From Betaproteobacteria bacterium (lineage in GTDB: Bacteria > Pseudomonadota > Gammaproteobacteria > Burkholderiales > SG8-39): a DNA stretch of 53,367 bases. A program made the translations under genes and the position numbers. The DNA is taken from assembly GCA_009693435.1 (NCBI GenBank), contig SHXF01000019.1:1-53367 (forward strand), written 5' to 3'. This document shows, piece after piece, positions 43,571 through 53,274 of this stretch; position 1 is the stretch's first letter, and every line of letters starts with the position of its first letter. Under the pieces are notes generated by a model. The model ran no database searches and was not told where the DNA came from. It was given only the letters and a program-made list of their open reading frames with translations.

Positions 43571-44374
43571 ATGGGATTTCTTTCCGGCAAGCGCGTACTC
43601 ATAACCGGGGTTCTCAGCCCCCGGTCGATTGCCTACGGCATTGCCAGGGCGGCCAGGCGCGAAGGCGCAGACCTCGCGTTCACCTATCAGAATGACCGGT
43701 TTCGCGAGCGCGTGACGGAGATGGCCGGCGAACTCGGCAGCGAGCTGGTATTTCCCTGCGACGTGGAGGATGACGCGCAGATAGCAGCCCTGTTCGATAG
43801 CCTGCGCGGCGGTTGGGACGGGCTGGACGGCCTGGTGCACGCGATCGCCTTTGCGCCGCGCGAAGCCGTCGCCGGCGACTTCCTCGAAGGCATCTCGCGC
43901 CAGGCGTTCAGAACTGCCCATGAAGTCAGCGCTTATAGTTTTCCGGCTCTCGCGAAGGCGGCGCTGCCGCTGATGGAAGGGCGCAAGGCCGCGCTGCTGA
44001 CTTTGACTTATCTGGGTTCAATGCGAACCGTGCCGAATTACAACACCATGGGCCTTGCCAAGGCGAGCCTCGAGGCCGGCGTGCGTTATCTTGCGGCAAG
44101 CCTTGGTCCAAAAGGCATCCGCGTCAACGCCATTTCGGCCGGTCCCATCAAGACGCTTGCCGCTGCAGGCATTGCGGGCTTCGGCAAGATCCTGAAGCAC
44201 GTGGAAGAGAATGCGCCGCTGCGGCGCAACGTCACCATCGATGACGTCGGCAACGTTGCCGCATTCCTGCTGTCCGATCTCGCCGCGGGCATTACCGGCG
44301 AAATCACGCACGTCGATTCCGGATTCAGCAATGTGGTCGGCGGGATGCCCTCTGAAGCAATGCGGAGTGAGTAG
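43571..44374 (+). CDS. fabI: Enoyl-[acyl-carrier-protein] reductase (NADH)
   Basis: 267 residues. FabI hallmarks: [20 protein letters not shown] near 6-25, the two active-site tyrosines Y147 and Y157 with K164 (Y-x6-K), and [13 protein letters not shown] near 194-207. It reduces trans-2-enoyl-ACP in the last step of each fatty-acid elongation cycle and is the triclosan target class. ATG 43571 has GAAGG 5 nt upstream; a TTG one codon earlier is possible but less likely. It converges on ppiD. Confidence 0.97.
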   Translation: MGFLSGKRVLITGVLSPRSIAYGIARAARREGADLAFTYQNDRFRERVTEMAGELGSELVFPCDVEDDAQIAALFDSLRGGWDGLDGLVHAIAFAPREAVAGDFLEGISRQAFRTAHEVSAYSFPALAKAALPLMEGRKAALLTLTYLGSMRTVPNYNTMGLAKASLEAGVRYLAASLGPKGIRVNAISAGPIKTLAAAGIAGFGKILKHVEENAPLRRNVTIDDVGNVAAFLLSDLAAGITGEITHVDSGFSNVVGGMPSEAMRSE

Positions 44375-44412
44375 CGCCGGGCAGCGCGCAGATGTGGCGC
44401 AGGCTTCCGCGC

Positions 44413-46305
44413 TTACTGTTTCTTTTCGAGCGCAGCCTTGTTTATTTCCACACCCGCGCGGGCGCGCAGTGCGGAAACGAATGCACGGAATTCCATTGCG
44501 CCTTCGGCCCTGCCCAATTCGGCCTGCGCCGCTTTCAGTTTGGCGTCGTCGGGTGTCGCCTGTACAACTTTGCCGATTCGGTAAATCGCGTAAGCATCCG
44601 GCAATTCGACCCCCGCATAGGCGGGCAATTTCGACACGTCGGTCCGGAAGACCGCATTCAGGCTTTCGCCTGCCATACCTTTCGGATCTTCGCGCGAAAT
44701 GCTCCTGGTCGCCCCGAAATTCGCCGCGCCGCCCTCCCCTTTTTTCAGGGTTTCAAGCTGCGCCAGTCCCTGCTTTCTGGCCAGGGCCATGGACTCGCGG
44801 CGCGTCAGCAAACGTCCGATGTCCGCCTTGACCTCGTCGAACGGGCGCACTGTCGTCGGCCTGTGTTCCAGCAGTCTCACCGACACTATGGTCCCCGTCG
44901 CGGCCTCCAGCGCCTCGGAGTTGCGCTTGTTCTTCAGCACATCGTCGGAAAACATCGCCGAAAGCACCTTCGGTCCGTTTAGCAGTTCCACTTCCGACTT
45001 GCGGCGCGTCGTCCAGCCGGACTGGAGAATCTGGATCTTGAAGCGTTCCGCTACCGGCTTGAGGGAGTCCGGCTGCTCGTAGACCAGATTGGCGAACACC
45101 TCCGCCGCTTCGGCGTACTTGCGTCCCGCGCGCTGCTTTTTCAGTTCGCGCTCAAGCTCGTCGCGCGCCTGCTCAAAGGGCTTGACCTTGGCAGCCTTGA
45201 TATTGGCAAGGCGAATTATGTGGATGCCGAAATCCGACTCGACAAGGCCGCTGATTTCGCCGGGCTTGAGGCTGAATGCCGCATCTTCGAATGGCTTCAC
45301 CATCATCCCGCGCGAGAAAAATCCGACGTCGCCGCCCTTGGAAGCGGAACCGGGATCGCCTGAATTAGCTTTCGCCAGTTCCGCGAAACTGCCCGGCAAT
45401 TTCCTGGCCTTGTCGAGCAGCGACTGCGCCGTTTCCCTGGCTTTCGCCTTGTCGTCGGCGGTCGCGCCGGACTTGAACGGGACAAGTATGTGGCTCGCCT
45501 GACGCTGCTCCGCTTCGCCGAAGCGCGTTATGCTGGATTCGTAGACTGATTTGAGCTCGGTAGAGTCGATCTTTTCATCGGCTTCCAGCGCCACCGCGTT
45601 GAGCGTGGCGTATTCGACACGCACCTGTTCCGGCACCTCGAACTGCGCCTTGTTGCCGTCGTAATAGGCCTGGACCGCCTCGGGTGTGATCTTGACCGCG
45701 CCCGCGAACGCGTCTGCCTTGATCAGGCGCTCGGCAATCTCGCGCTTCTGTTGCCGAGGCATCACCACCTGCTTCGCCTGCTGCAGCGACGCGATGCCGA
45801 AATCGGACAGAGGCAGCGTCAGTTGCTGCATCATCAGGTCTCGGCGCAGTATCGATTCGAAACTCGCGGGCACCTGGCCTTCGCTGCGCACCGTCTCCTC
45901 ATAGCGTGCCATCGAAAATTTTCCGCCATCCTGGAATGCCGGGTGAGTGGCAATGAATTCCCGCAGCCGCGCATCATCGACCAGCAGATCATTCTTTACC
46001 GCGTACTGGGCAAGCAGCCGCTGCGTGATCATGCCTTCCAGCACTTCCGCACGGAATTCCGGGGTGTCAAACCGGACGGCATCGAAATTGCGCCCCAGCA
46101 TCGTGCGCAAGCGATCCTGCTGCGCTCGCAGCGACTCGGCGAATTCCTGCTCGGTGATCGTCTGGTCGCCCACCTTGGCGGCGCTCCCCATGGCTCCACC
46201 CGAGCGCTGAAAGGACTCCACGCCCCAGAAAGCGAACGGCGGCACTATCACCAGCGCCAGAACGATCTGGAGCAGGCGCTTGTTCCGGGCTACGAAATCA
46301 AACAT
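44413..46305 (-). CDS. ppiD: Periplasmic folding chaperone / peptidyl-prolyl isomerase PpiD
   Basis: 630 residues. An N-terminal anchor helix (LLQIVLALVIVPPFAFWGV, about 10-29) is followed by a SurA-N-like chaperone domain, a parvulin domain at about 265-365 (ASHILVPFKSG, GGDVGFFSRGMMVKPFEDA, FGIHIIRL), and a C-terminal SurA-like helical part. It assists folding of proteins leaving the Sec translocon. ATG 46305 has GGAG 8 nt upstream. It follows the tRNA terminator, so it needs its own promoter. Confidence 0.95.
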   Translation of the reverse strand: MFDFVARNKRLLQIVLALVIVPPFAFWGVESFQRSGGAMGSAAKVGDQTITEQEFAESLRAQQDRLRTMLGRNFDAVRFDTPEFRAEVLEGMITQRLLAQYAVKNDLLVDDARLREFIATHPAFQDGGKFSMARYEETVRSEGQVPASFESILRRDLMMQQLTLPLSDFGIASLQQAKQVVMPRQQKREIAERLIKADAFAGAVKITPEAVQAYYDGNKAQFEVPEQVRVEYATLNAVALEADEKIDSTELKSVYESSITRFGEAEQRQASHILVPFKSGATADDKAKARETAQSLLDKARKLPGSFAELAKANSGDPGSASKGGDVGFFSRGMMVKPFEDAAFSLKPGEISGLVESDFGIHIIRLANIKAAKVKPFEQARDELERELKKQRAGRKYAEAAEVFANLVYEQPDSLKPVAERFKIQILQSGWTTRRKSEVELLNGPKVLSAMFSDDVLKNKRNSEALEAATGTIVSVRLLEHRPTTVRPFDEVKADIGRLLTRRESMALARKQGLAQLETLKKGEGGAANFGATRSISREDPKGMAGESLNAVFRTDVSKLPAYAGVELPDAYAIYRIGKVVQATPDDAKLKAAQAELGRAEGAMEFRAFVSALRARAGVEINKAALEKKQ

Positions 46306-46318
46306 GCGGCAGCTCCGC

Positions 46319-46349
46319 AAAAAAACAAAAGGCGAACCGAGGTTCGCCT
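46319..46349 (-). terminator. Intrinsic terminator after the hupB-tRNA-Val-tRNA-Asp transcript
   Basis: Reading leftward, a 9-bp perfect stem (aggcgaacc / ggttcgcct, 2-nt turn) is followed by TTTTGTTTTTTT. It lies 17 bp past the 3' end of tRNA-Asp and just before ppiD. It is the clearest Rho-independent terminator in the window. Confidence 0.88.
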
Positions 46350-46365
46350 GACGCTTGCGAGTGTG

Positions 46366-46442
46366 TGGCGGAGTGGACGGGACTCGAACCCGCGACCCCC
46401 GGCGTGACAGGCCGGTATTCTAACCAGCTGAACTACCACTCC
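46366..46442 (-). tRNA. tRNA-Asp (GTC)
   Basis: A 77-nt cloverleaf with acceptor GGAGTGG / CCACTCC, encoded CCA end, D-arm AGCTGGTTAGA, anticodon loop CTGTCAC giving GTC, and T-arm GGGTTCGAGTC. All stems pair. It is downstream of tRNA-Val and followed by a terminator. Confidence 0.97.
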
Positions 46443-46452
46443 TTACACTCGC

Positions 46453-46528
46453 TGGTGGGTGCTGACGGGATCGAACCGCCGACATTCGCCTTGTAAGGGC
46501 GACGCTCTACCAGCTGAGCTAAGCACCC
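46453..46528 (-). tRNA. tRNA-Val (TAC)
   Basis: A 76-nt cloverleaf with acceptor GGGTGCT / AGCACCC, encoded CCA end, D-arm AGCTCAGCTGGTAGAGC, anticodon loop CTTACAA giving TAC, and T-arm CGGTTCGATCC. It is 10 bp upstream of tRNA-Asp and downstream of hupB without an intervening terminator, so it is probably cut from the hupB transcript. Confidence 0.97.
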
Positions 46529-46587
46529 CCTTCAACAACCAGCCCGTCGCATACCTGCGTACGCCTCGAGCCTGTCAAAGAGGATGT

Positions 46588-46860
46588 TCAGTTTACAGCA
46601 TCTTTAAGCGCTTTTCCAGCACGAAACTTCGGAACTCTCGCCGCCTTGATTTTTATTTCCGCGCCGGTCTGGGGATTGCGACCGCTACGCGCTGCGCGCC
46701 TGCCGACATAGAAAGTGCCGAACCCCACCAGCGTTACCATGCCGCCCTTCTTCAGCGAAAACTTGATCGCGCTCACTGTTGCTTCGAGTGCGCGTCCCGC
46801 CGCGGCCTTCGAGATGTCCGCCGATTTGGCGATCTGATCGATGATTTCAATTTTGTTCAC
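46588..46860 (-). CDS. hupB: DNA-binding protein HU-beta
   Basis: 90 residues, canonical. [43 protein letters not shown] (the DNA-clasping beta arm with its RNPxTG tip) and the C-terminal helix [15 protein letters not shown] bends and compacts DNA. The start codon is GTG with a G-rich ribosome-binding site just upstream. It has its own strong promoter in the 213-bp spacer behind lon. Confidence 0.97.
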   Translation of the reverse strand: MNKIEIIDQIAKSADISKAAAGRALEATVSAIKFSLKKGGMVTLVGFGTFYVGRRAARSGRNPQTGAEIKIKAARVPKFRAGKALKDAVN

Positions 46861-46966
46861 TGAACCCCCCCTGGATGCCCTGCCGATTGCCGCGATGGAT
46901 TTACGCGAGTATGCACGCGGTGACCCTGAATTGTTGCCTTGTTTGAAATTGACCGCCGCGGTCGAC

Positions 46967-46996
46967 TTTATAGCAACGGTAAAACCGCGGTGTCAA
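46967..46996 (-). promoter_or_regulatory. Sigma-70 promoter of hupB
   Basis: On the minus strand TTGACA (46996-46991), an 18-nt spacer and TATAAA (46972-46967). It is a consensus -35 with a 5/6 -10. Transcription should start near 46960, leaving a leader of about 100 nt before hupB. Confidence 0.85.
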
Positions 46997-47073
46997 GAAA
47001 GAAACGCGCAACAGCCGCGCGGAAAGTGGAAACAAAGATCGCCGCTCCGCCGTTGCGCGTGCTGGCGCGTGCT

Positions 47074-49485
47074 TCAGTGCGTGATGACGGTCGTGGCGGA
47101 CTTGTCGTCCGCGGCGGGCGGGAGCGGCGCCACCTCGCCCGTCTTCACCGGCTCGGGCATGCGCTCCAGCGCGAGTTCGATCACCTGTTCAATCCATTTA
47201 ACGGGAATGATTTCGAGTTTGTTCTTGATATTGTCGGGAATCTCAACGAGATCCTTGACGTTTTCCTCGGGAATCAGGACGGTCTTGATGCCGCCACGGT
47301 GAGCGGCAAGTAACTTCTCCTTCAATCCGCCGATCACCAGAACTTCCCCGCGAAGCGTGATTTCACCCGTCATTGCAACATCCGCGCGCACCGGTATGCC
47401 GGTCAGAATGGAAATCATGGCCACGCACAGCGCTGCACCGGCGCTCGGACCGTCCTTGGGCGTCGCACCTTCGGGCAAGTGGATGTGGATGTCGTTCTTC
47501 TGGTAGAAATCCTCGACCACGCCAAGCTTGGAAGATCGGTTGCGCACCACGCTCAGCGCTGCCTGTATCGACTCCTGCATGACCTCTCCCAGCTTGCCGG
47601 TGGTGATGGTCTTGCCCTTGCCCGGCATCGTCACCGCCTCTATGGTCAGCAATTCGCCGCCGACCTCGGTCCATGCAAGACCGGTAACCTGCCCGACCTG
47701 ATTCTTCTTCTCCGCGATCCCGTAGGTATAGCGGCGCACGCCGAGAAATTTGTCCAGATTCTTGGGCGTGACGGCAATCTTCTTGATGCTTTCCTTGGTG
47801 ACCAGTATCTTCACCGCCTTGCGGCAGATCTTGGATAGTTCACGCTCCAGGCTGCGCACGCCTGCCTCCCGGCTGAAGTAGCGGATGATGTCGCGCACCC
47901 CCGAATCCGTCAGCGTCAACTCGTCCTTCTTCAGCCCGTTGTTCTTCAGCTGCTTGGGCAACAGGTAGCGCGTGGCGATATTGACCTTCTCATCTTCGGT
48001 ATAGCCGGAGATGCGGATGACTTCCATTCTGTCGAGCAGCGCCGCCGGAATATTGAGGGTATTGGCGGTTGCAACGAACATGACTTCCGACAGGTCGTAC
48101 TCTACTTCGACGTAGTGATCGACGAAGGTGTGGTTCTGCTCCGGATCGAGGACTTCAAGCAGCGCCGACGACGGGTCGCCCCGGAAATCCATGCCCATCT
48201 TGTCGACTTCGTCCAGCAGGAAGAGGGGATTGCGGACACCCACCTTGGTCATGTTCTGCAGAATCTTGCCCGGCATCGAACCGATGTAGGTGCGCCGGTG
48301 CCCGCGTATCTCCGCTTCGTCGCGAACGCCGCCCAGCGACATGCGCACAAACTTGCGGTTGGTGGCTCTGGCGATCGACTGGCCGAGCGAGGTCTTCCCG
48401 ACCCCGGGCGCCCCCACCAGACACAGGATGGGCGCCTTCACCTTGAACACGCGGCTCTGCACCGCGAGGTACTCGACTATGCGCTCCTTAACCTTCTCCA
48501 GGCCGTAATGATCCGCATCCAGGATTTTTTCCGCGACCCCGATGTCGCGTGAAATCTTGCTGCGTTTTTTCCATGGAAGATTGATCAGCGTTTCAATGTA
48601 GTTGCGCACCACTGTCGCTTCGGCCGACATGGGCGACATCAGCCGCAGCTTCTTCAGTTCGCCGTCGACTTTCTTGCGCGCACCCCTGGGCATGCGGGAC
48701 GCCTTGATGCGCTTTTCCATCTCCTCGAGATCGGCGCCATCTTCGCCTTCGCCAAGTTCCTTCTGAATGGCCTTGACCTGCTCGTTCAGGTAGTACTCGC
48801 GCTGACTCTTCTCCATCTGGCGCTTCACCCGACCGCGTATGCGCTTTTCCACCTGGAGAATGTCGATTTCCGTCTCGAGTTGCGACAGCAAGTGCTCGAG
48901 ACGCGTCTTGACATCGAACATTTCCAGCACCTGCTGTTTCTGCTCGAGTTTAAGCGGCAGATGCGCGGCTATCGTGTCCGCCAGCCGGCCTGCTTCCTCT
49001 ATTCCGGCAAGCGAAGTCAGAATTTCCGGCGGGATTTTCTTGTTCAGCTTCACGTATTGGTCGAATTGCGCGATCAGCGCGCGGCGCATCGCTTCGACCT
49101 CGGTCGTTTCCTCCGGGTCGGGCGGCAGCGGCAGCGCATCGGCAACATAGTGCGTGCGCGCGTCGGATATGTCATGGATGCGCGCCCGCTGGTTGCCTTC
49201 CACCAGCACCTTGACGGTGCCGTCCGGCAGCTTGAGCATTTGCAGGATGTTGGAGATGCATCCGATCTTGTACATGTCTTCGGCGGACGGCTCATCCTTG
49301 GCTGCGGATTTCTGCGCAACCAGCAGAATGCTCTTACCCGCCTCCATGGCGATCTCCATCGCCTTGATGGATTTGGGGCGCCCGACGAACAGCGGGATCA
49401 CCATATGCGGGAAGACCACGACATCCCGAAGTGGTAAAAGCGGAAACTGGGTGATTTCGTTCGTTGCGTCGCTTGCGCTAGCCAT
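47074..49485 (-). CDS. lon: ATP-dependent protease Lon
   Basis: 803 residues. Substrate-binding LAN domain ([20 protein letters not shown]), coiled coil near 190-260, AAA+ module with Walker [10 protein letters not shown] and Walker [11 protein letters not shown], and the C-terminal serine-lysine protease with DGPSAGAAL and the catalytic lysine in [12 protein letters not shown]. It degrades misfolded and regulatory proteins in the cytosol. It sits between clpX and hupB as in many proteobacteria. A heat-shock promoter is visible upstream. Confidence 0.98.
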   Translation of the reverse strand: MASASDATNEITQFPLLPLRDVVVFPHMVIPLFVGRPKSIKAMEIAMEAGKSILLVAQKSAAKDEPSAEDMYKIGCISNILQMLKLPDGTVKVLVEGNQRARIHDISDARTHYVADALPLPPDPEETTEVEAMRRALIAQFDQYVKLNKKIPPEILTSLAGIEEAGRLADTIAAHLPLKLEQKQQVLEMFDVKTRLEHLLSQLETEIDILQVEKRIRGRVKRQMEKSQREYYLNEQVKAIQKELGEGEDGADLEEMEKRIKASRMPRGARKKVDGELKKLRLMSPMSAEATVVRNYIETLINLPWKKRSKISRDIGVAEKILDADHYGLEKVKERIVEYLAVQSRVFKVKAPILCLVGAPGVGKTSLGQSIARATNRKFVRMSLGGVRDEAEIRGHRRTYIGSMPGKILQNMTKVGVRNPLFLLDEVDKMGMDFRGDPSSALLEVLDPEQNHTFVDHYVEVEYDLSEVMFVATANTLNIPAALLDRMEVIRISGYTEDEKVNIATRYLLPKQLKNNGLKKDELTLTDSGVRDIIRYFSREAGVRSLERELSKICRKAVKILVTKESIKKIAVTPKNLDKFLGVRRYTYGIAEKKNQVGQVTGLAWTEVGGELLTIEAVTMPGKGKTITTGKLGEVMQESIQAALSVVRNRSSKLGVVEDFYQKNDIHIHLPEGATPKDGPSAGAALCVAMISILTGIPVRADVAMTGEITLRGEVLVIGGLKEKLLAAHRGGIKTVLIPEENVKDLVEIPDNIKNKLEIIPVKWIEQVIELALERMPEPVKTGEVAPLPPAADDKSATTVITH

Positions 49486-49517
49486 GGCGTTCCAGTAAGT
49501 GAGTAAGGCAGTTAGGT

Positions 49518-49545
49518 CTATTGGGACGACGAGACGGATTTCAAG
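49518..49545 (-). promoter_or_regulatory. Sigma-32 (heat-shock) promoter of lon
   Basis: On the minus strand CTTGAAA (49545-49539), a 13-nt spacer, then CCCAATAG (49525-49518). The known consensus is CTTGAAA-N11-16-CCCCATNT, so the -35 is perfect and the -10 has five of seven defined bases. The start would be near 49510, about 27 nt before lon. Confidence 0.7.
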
Positions 49546-49575
49546 TCAATCGGGCGATGCACGCAGCCTGCGCCG

Positions 49576-49609
49576 CAGCAACCGGCGTGCGACGGCTTGC
49601 CGGTTACTG
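49576..49609. terminator. 11-bp stem-loop at the clpX stop
   Basis: Arms 49576-49586 and 49599-49609 pair over 11 positions (one G-U) around a 12-nt loop, and the right arm covers the clpX stop codon. No T-run follows, so it may be a partial terminator or RNA end-protecting hairpin between clpX and the separately promoted lon. Confidence 0.5.
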
Positions 49610-50872
49610 CACCGATCCTGCTACTTTCGGCTGGTCGGCGTAAATCATTAGGGGTTTTCCTTCGCCAAGAATGGTGGCCTCGTCCACCACGACCTTGCTC
49701 AGATTATCCATGCCGGGAAGGTCGAACATGGTATCGAGCAAAACCATCTCCAGGATCGAACGCAGGCCGCGCGCGCCGGTCTTCCTGGCCAGCGCCTTTT
49801 TTGCTATGGCATTCAGACCCGGCAGGCGGACCTCGAGGTCGACGCCTTCCATCGCGAAAAGCTTTTCGTACTGCTTGATCAGCGCGTTCTTGGGCTCGGT
49901 GAGAATCTGGATCAATGCTTTTTCGTCGAGTTCTTCCAGCGTGGCAACAACGGGAAGACGGCCGACGAACTCCGGAATCAAACCGTACTTGATGAGATCT
50001 TCTGGCTCGACGGTGCGCAGGATCTCGCCGATGTCCTTGCTGTTTTTCAGGCTGCGCACATCCGCGCCGAATCCTATCCCGCTCCTTTCGGAGCGGTTGC
50101 GTATGATCTTCTCCAGCCCGTCGAACGCCCCGCCGCATACAAACAGGATGTTGGTGGTGTCGACCTGGACGAAATCCTGGTTCGGATGCTTTCGCCCGCC
50201 CTGCGGGGGCACCGAAGCGATAGTCCCTTCTATGAGTTTCAGCAGTGCCTGCTGAACGCCTTCACCCGAAACGTCCCGCGTTATCGACGGGTTATCGGAC
50301 TTTCGCGAGATCTTGTCGATCTCGTCGATATACACAATGCCGCGCTTCGCCTTGTCGACATCGTAATCGCAGTTCTGCAGCAGTTTCTGGATGATGTTCT
50401 CGACATCCTCGCCCACGTAACCCGCTTCGGTCAGCGTGGTCGCATCCGCAATGACGAAAGGCACATTCAGCAGCCGCGCCAGTGTCTGCGCGAGCAGCGT
50501 CTTCCCCGAGCCAGTCGGCCCCACCAGGAGAATGTTCGACTTTGCCAGTTCGACTTCGTCGGTCTTGGAGAGGTGCTTGAGTCTCTTGTAGTGGTTATAC
50601 ACCGCCACCGAAAGGATCTTCTTCGCCAGTTGCTGCCCGATCACATACTCGTCGAGGATCGCGCAGATCTCGCGGGGTGTGGGCAGGTCCGACTTCGCCG
50701 GTTTGCCGCTCTTGTCGGATGCGGTCTCTTCGCGAATGATGTCGTTGCACAGTTCTATGCATTCGTCGCAAATGAAAACCGATGGTCCGGCGATCAGCTT
50801 CCTCACCTCGTGCTGGCTTTTCCCGCAGAAGGAACAGTAAAGGAGCTTCTCGCCGCTAGTCTTTTCAGTCAT
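49604..50872 (-). CDS. clpX: ATP-dependent Clp protease ATP-binding subunit ClpX
   Basis: 422 residues. N-terminal C4 zinc finger (CSFCGKSQ and ICDECIELC), AAA+ core with Walker A GPTGSGKT and Walker [10 protein letters not shown], pore loop YVGEDVE, sensor-2 GARGLRSI, and the IGF-like loop region GIGFGADV for docking to ClpP. It unfolds substrates and feeds them to ClpP. It lies 13 bp downstream of clpP. Confidence 0.98.
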   Translation of the reverse strand: MTEKTSGEKLLYCSFCGKSQHEVRKLIAGPSVFICDECIELCNDIIREETASDKSGKPAKSDLPTPREICAILDEYVIGQQLAKKILSVAVYNHYKRLKHLSKTDEVELAKSNILLVGPTGSGKTLLAQTLARLLNVPFVIADATTLTEAGYVGEDVENIIQKLLQNCDYDVDKAKRGIVYIDEIDKISRKSDNPSITRDVSGEGVQQALLKLIEGTIASVPPQGGRKHPNQDFVQVDTTNILFVCGGAFDGLEKIIRNRSERSGIGFGADVRSLKNSKDIGEILRTVEPEDLIKYGLIPEFVGRLPVVATLEELDEKALIQILTEPKNALIKQYEKLFAMEGVDLEVRLPGLNAIAKKALARKTGARGLRSILEMVLLDTMFDLPGMDNLSKVVVDEATILGEGKPLMIYADQPKVAGSVQ

Positions 50873-50885
50873 TGGCCCGCCCTCG

Positions 50886-51581
50886 TTACTTCGGAGCTTC
50901 CACTCTCTTCGTCAGCACCCGGTCGACCAGCCCGTACTTCACCGATTCTTCGGCCGAAAGAAAATTGTCGCGATCGGTGTCCCGCGCGACTTTTTCGATG
51001 TCCTGGCCTGCGTGCCTGGCCATGATCTCGTTCAGCTTCGCCTTGAGGTACAGGATTTCCTTTGCATGGATTTCGATGTCCGAGGCCTGACCCTGGAAAC
51101 CGCCCATGGGCTGATGGATCATGATCCGCGAATTCGGCAGGCAATGGCGCTTTCCCTTGGCCCCCGCGCACAGGAGCAGCGCGCCCATGCTTGCAGCCTG
51201 CCCGACGCATAGTGTCGAAACGTCGGGCTTGATGAACTGCATGGTGTCGTAAATCGCAAGACCGGCCGAAACCGAACCACCCGGCGAGTTGATGTAGAAG
51301 AATATGTCCTTGTCCGGATTCTCCGACTCCAGGAACAGGAGTTGCGCCACGATCAGGTTCGCCGAAATCTCGTTTACCGGACCGACCAGGAACACCACGC
51401 GTTCCTTGAGCAGGCGCGAATAGATATCGTAGGCGCGTTCGCCACGGCCGCTCTGCTCGACGACCATGGGCACCAGTCCCAGCGACTGGGTGTCCGCGCC
51501 CATGCTCTGCGGCGCGAACTGCGAACGTTCCGGTCCCTGATGCGAACCGGGCTGCCAAGCCGACTGGTTGCCCCAGATCAT
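50886..51581 (-). CDS. clpP: ATP-dependent Clp protease proteolytic subunit ClpP
   Basis: 231 residues. Catalytic triad S131 (GQAASMGA), H156 (MIHQPMGG) and D205 (DRDNFLSA). The N-terminus before [17 protein letters not shown] is about 35 residues, longer than usual. The ATG at 51581 overlaps the tig stop (ATGA) with GGAG 7 nt upstream, which favours this start over the internal ATG at residue 27. The extra segment is probably removed as a propeptide. Confidence 0.96.
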   Translation of the reverse strand: MIWGNQSAWQPGSHQGPERSQFAPQSMGADTQSLGLVPMVVEQSGRGERAYDIYSRLLKERVVFLVGPVNEISANLIVAQLLFLESENPDKDIFFYINSPGGSVSAGLAIYDTMQFIKPDVSTLCVGQAASMGALLLCAGAKGKRHCLPNSRIMIHQPMGGFQGQASDIEIHAKEILYLKAKLNEIMARHAGQDIEKVARDTDRDNFLSAEESVKYGLVDRVLTKRVEAPK

Positions 51582-52894
51582 GCCTGCGCTCCCGCTCTGC
51601 CCATCAATTCGTCGAAACCGATCGCCTTGTCCTCGACTTTGGCGTGTTCAAGCAGCCACCTGACCACGTTGGCCTCCACGGCCATGCCCTCGAACTCGTT
51701 CAGACGCTGCGCATCCGAATACATCCATTTTATCACCTCGGAAGGCTGCTCGTAGGTCGCGGCGTAGTCATCGACGAACGCGCGCACTTGCTCCGGAGTC
51801 GCTACCAGATTTTTCTGTTTCACCAGTTCGCCAACCACCAGTCCCAGCGACACACGGCGCTTCGCCTGCGTCTCGAACATCTCCGGATTGATCGGCAGAT
51901 TCTCCATCTTGATGCCCCGCTTCTCGAGGTCCGCCCGCGCAGCCTGAACCATGCGCTGCAATTCCATGTCGACCAGCGCCTTGGGCACATCGAACTTCGA
52001 AGCATCCAGCAATGCCTGCATCGCCTTTTGCTTCAGGTCGCTATCGATCCGCTTCCTGACTTCGCGTTCGACGTTGGACTTGACATCCTGGCGCATCTTG
52101 CCGATATCGCCGTCCTCGACACCGAGCGTCCTGGCGAACTCCGCATCCACCTCCGGAAGCTTCGGCGCCTCGACCTTGTTCGCCTTCACTTCGAAAACGG
52201 CCATCTTGCCCGCTACTTCCTTCGCACCGTAATCATCCGGAAATTTGAGGTCGAACGACCTGGATTCGCCGCCCGACATGCCGGTCACGTTCTTCTCGAA
52301 CTCCGGCAGCATGCGGCCTTCGCCAAGGACAATAGCCATGCCGCTGCCTTTGCCGCCGGGGAATTCGGTGCCGTCTATCGTGCCCGTGAAATCCACCGTA
52401 ACACGGTCTCCGAGCACCGCCGGCCTGGGCGCGTCCTCGTAGGTCACGCGCTGCTTGCGCAGTATGGCGATCGTGCTGTCCACGTCCGCATCGCTCACCG
52501 TCAATGCGAGCCGCTCTATTCTGCTGTTGCCCACGTCCCCGAGAGCGACCTCGGGATAAACCTCGAATGTGGCGCTGAACGCGAGGTCGTTGCCGTTGCC
52601 GCCCGCGTCCTTCGGTTCGATGCGCGGATAACCGGCGACTCTGAGATTCTGCTCGCGCACGGCATCGGTGAAGGTTTTCTGCACCGCATCGCCGATCACC
52701 TCGGAGCGGATCTGCGACCCGTATTGCTGCGCCACGATCTTCATGGGCACCTTGCCCGGCCGAAAGCCGTGCATCTTGATCGTCCGGGACATTTCCTTCA
52801 GGCGCCGCTCGACCGCCTTCTCGATCTGGTCAGACGGCACGGCCATGTTCAGCCGGCGTTCCAGCTTGCTTATCGTTTCGATGCTCGTTTGCAT
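51578..52894 (-). CDS. tig: Trigger factor (ribosome-associated chaperone)
   Basis: 438 residues. The ribosome-docking signature [12 protein letters not shown] is at about 44-55. The FKBP-type PPIase domain (about 155-245) has [19 protein letters not shown] and the [19 protein letters not shown] loop. The C-terminal helical arms follow. It binds nascent chains at the ribosome exit. The stop overlaps clpP, so tig, clpP and clpX form one operon. No clear Shine-Dalgarno is seen at the ATG. Confidence 0.97.
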   Translation of the reverse strand: MQTSIETISKLERRLNMAVPSDQIEKAVERRLKEMSRTIKMHGFRPGKVPMKIVAQQYGSQIRSEVIGDAVQKTFTDAVREQNLRVAGYPRIEPKDAGGNGNDLAFSATFEVYPEVALGDVGNSRIERLALTVSDADVDSTIAILRKQRVTYEDAPRPAVLGDRVTVDFTGTIDGTEFPGGKGSGMAIVLGEGRMLPEFEKNVTGMSGGESRSFDLKFPDDYGAKEVAGKMAVFEVKANKVEAPKLPEVDAEFARTLGVEDGDIGKMRQDVKSNVEREVRKRIDSDLKQKAMQALLDASKFDVPKALVDMELQRMVQAARADLEKRGIKMENLPINPEMFETQAKRRVSLGLVVGELVKQKNLVATPEQVRAFVDDYAATYEQPSEVIKWMYSDAQRLNEFEGMAVEANVVRWLLEHAKVEDKAIGFDELMGRAGAQA

Positions 52895-52899
52895 TTGGA

Positions 52900-52935
52900 A
52901 CCAAAAATAAAAAAACCGCGTTGATACAACCCCGT
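52900..52935 (-). terminator. Weak terminator-like element between tRNA-Leu and tig
   Basis: Leftward, a short GTTG-tat-CAAC stem is followed by GCGG and then TTTTTTTATTTTT. The T-run is good but the stem is only 4 bp, so termination behind tRNA-Leu is plausible yet weak. The same AT-rich DNA may serve as the tig promoter region. Confidence 0.35.
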
Positions 52936-52992
52936 CAAATCACGCAATGCATCCGCTGCACGGGAATCGGGGCTCACCCCCGAATCACGTGA

Positions 52993-53077
52993 TGGTGCGA
53001 AGGAAGGGACTCGAACCCCCACGCCGTTAGGCGCTGGAACCTAAATCCAGTGCGTCTACCAATTCCGCCACCCTCGC
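52993..53077 (-). tRNA. tRNA-Leu (TAG)
   Basis: An 85-nt class II tRNA with acceptor GCGAGGG / CCTTCGC-type pairing, encoded CCA end, anticodon stem CTGGA/TCCAG around TTTAGGT giving TAG, a long variable arm (about TGCGCC region) and T-arm GGGTTCGAGTCCC. It lies upstream of tig on the same strand. Confidence 0.95.
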
Positions 53078-53110
53078 CGCGGACCCTGGCCGCCGCCTTG
53101 CAACCACAAG

Positions 53111-53137
53111 CAAAAAAATACGGCTGGAAAAGCAGCC
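53111..53137 (-). terminator. Short hairpin plus T-run upstream of tRNA-Leu
   Basis: Leftward, GGCTG-cttttc-CAGCC is followed by GTATTTTTTTG. The stem has only 5 bp. It could end leftward transcripts arriving from outside the window. It also lies between the candidate promoter at 53187-53216 and tRNA-Leu, where termination would be counterproductive, so the assignment is uncertain. Confidence 0.35.
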
Positions 53138-53186
53138 CGCCGCATTTCAGACAGGACAATCGAAGGCTAACCGCATACCGCGCTGA

Positions 53187-53216
53187 ATTCTACCTGATTC
53201 GCCTCTATACTGTCAG
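53187..53216 (-). promoter_or_regulatory. Candidate sigma-70 promoter upstream of tRNA-Leu
   Basis: On the minus strand CTGACA (53216-53211), an 18-nt spacer and TAGAAT (53192-53187); both boxes match 5/6. Transcription would start near 53180, about 100 nt before tRNA-Leu. Confidence 0.55.
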
Positions 53217-53274
53217 CCTTAGTCTTGTCCAACGAGGTATGAGCCTGGAGGAAGGCTCGACATTCCATTGAGGA

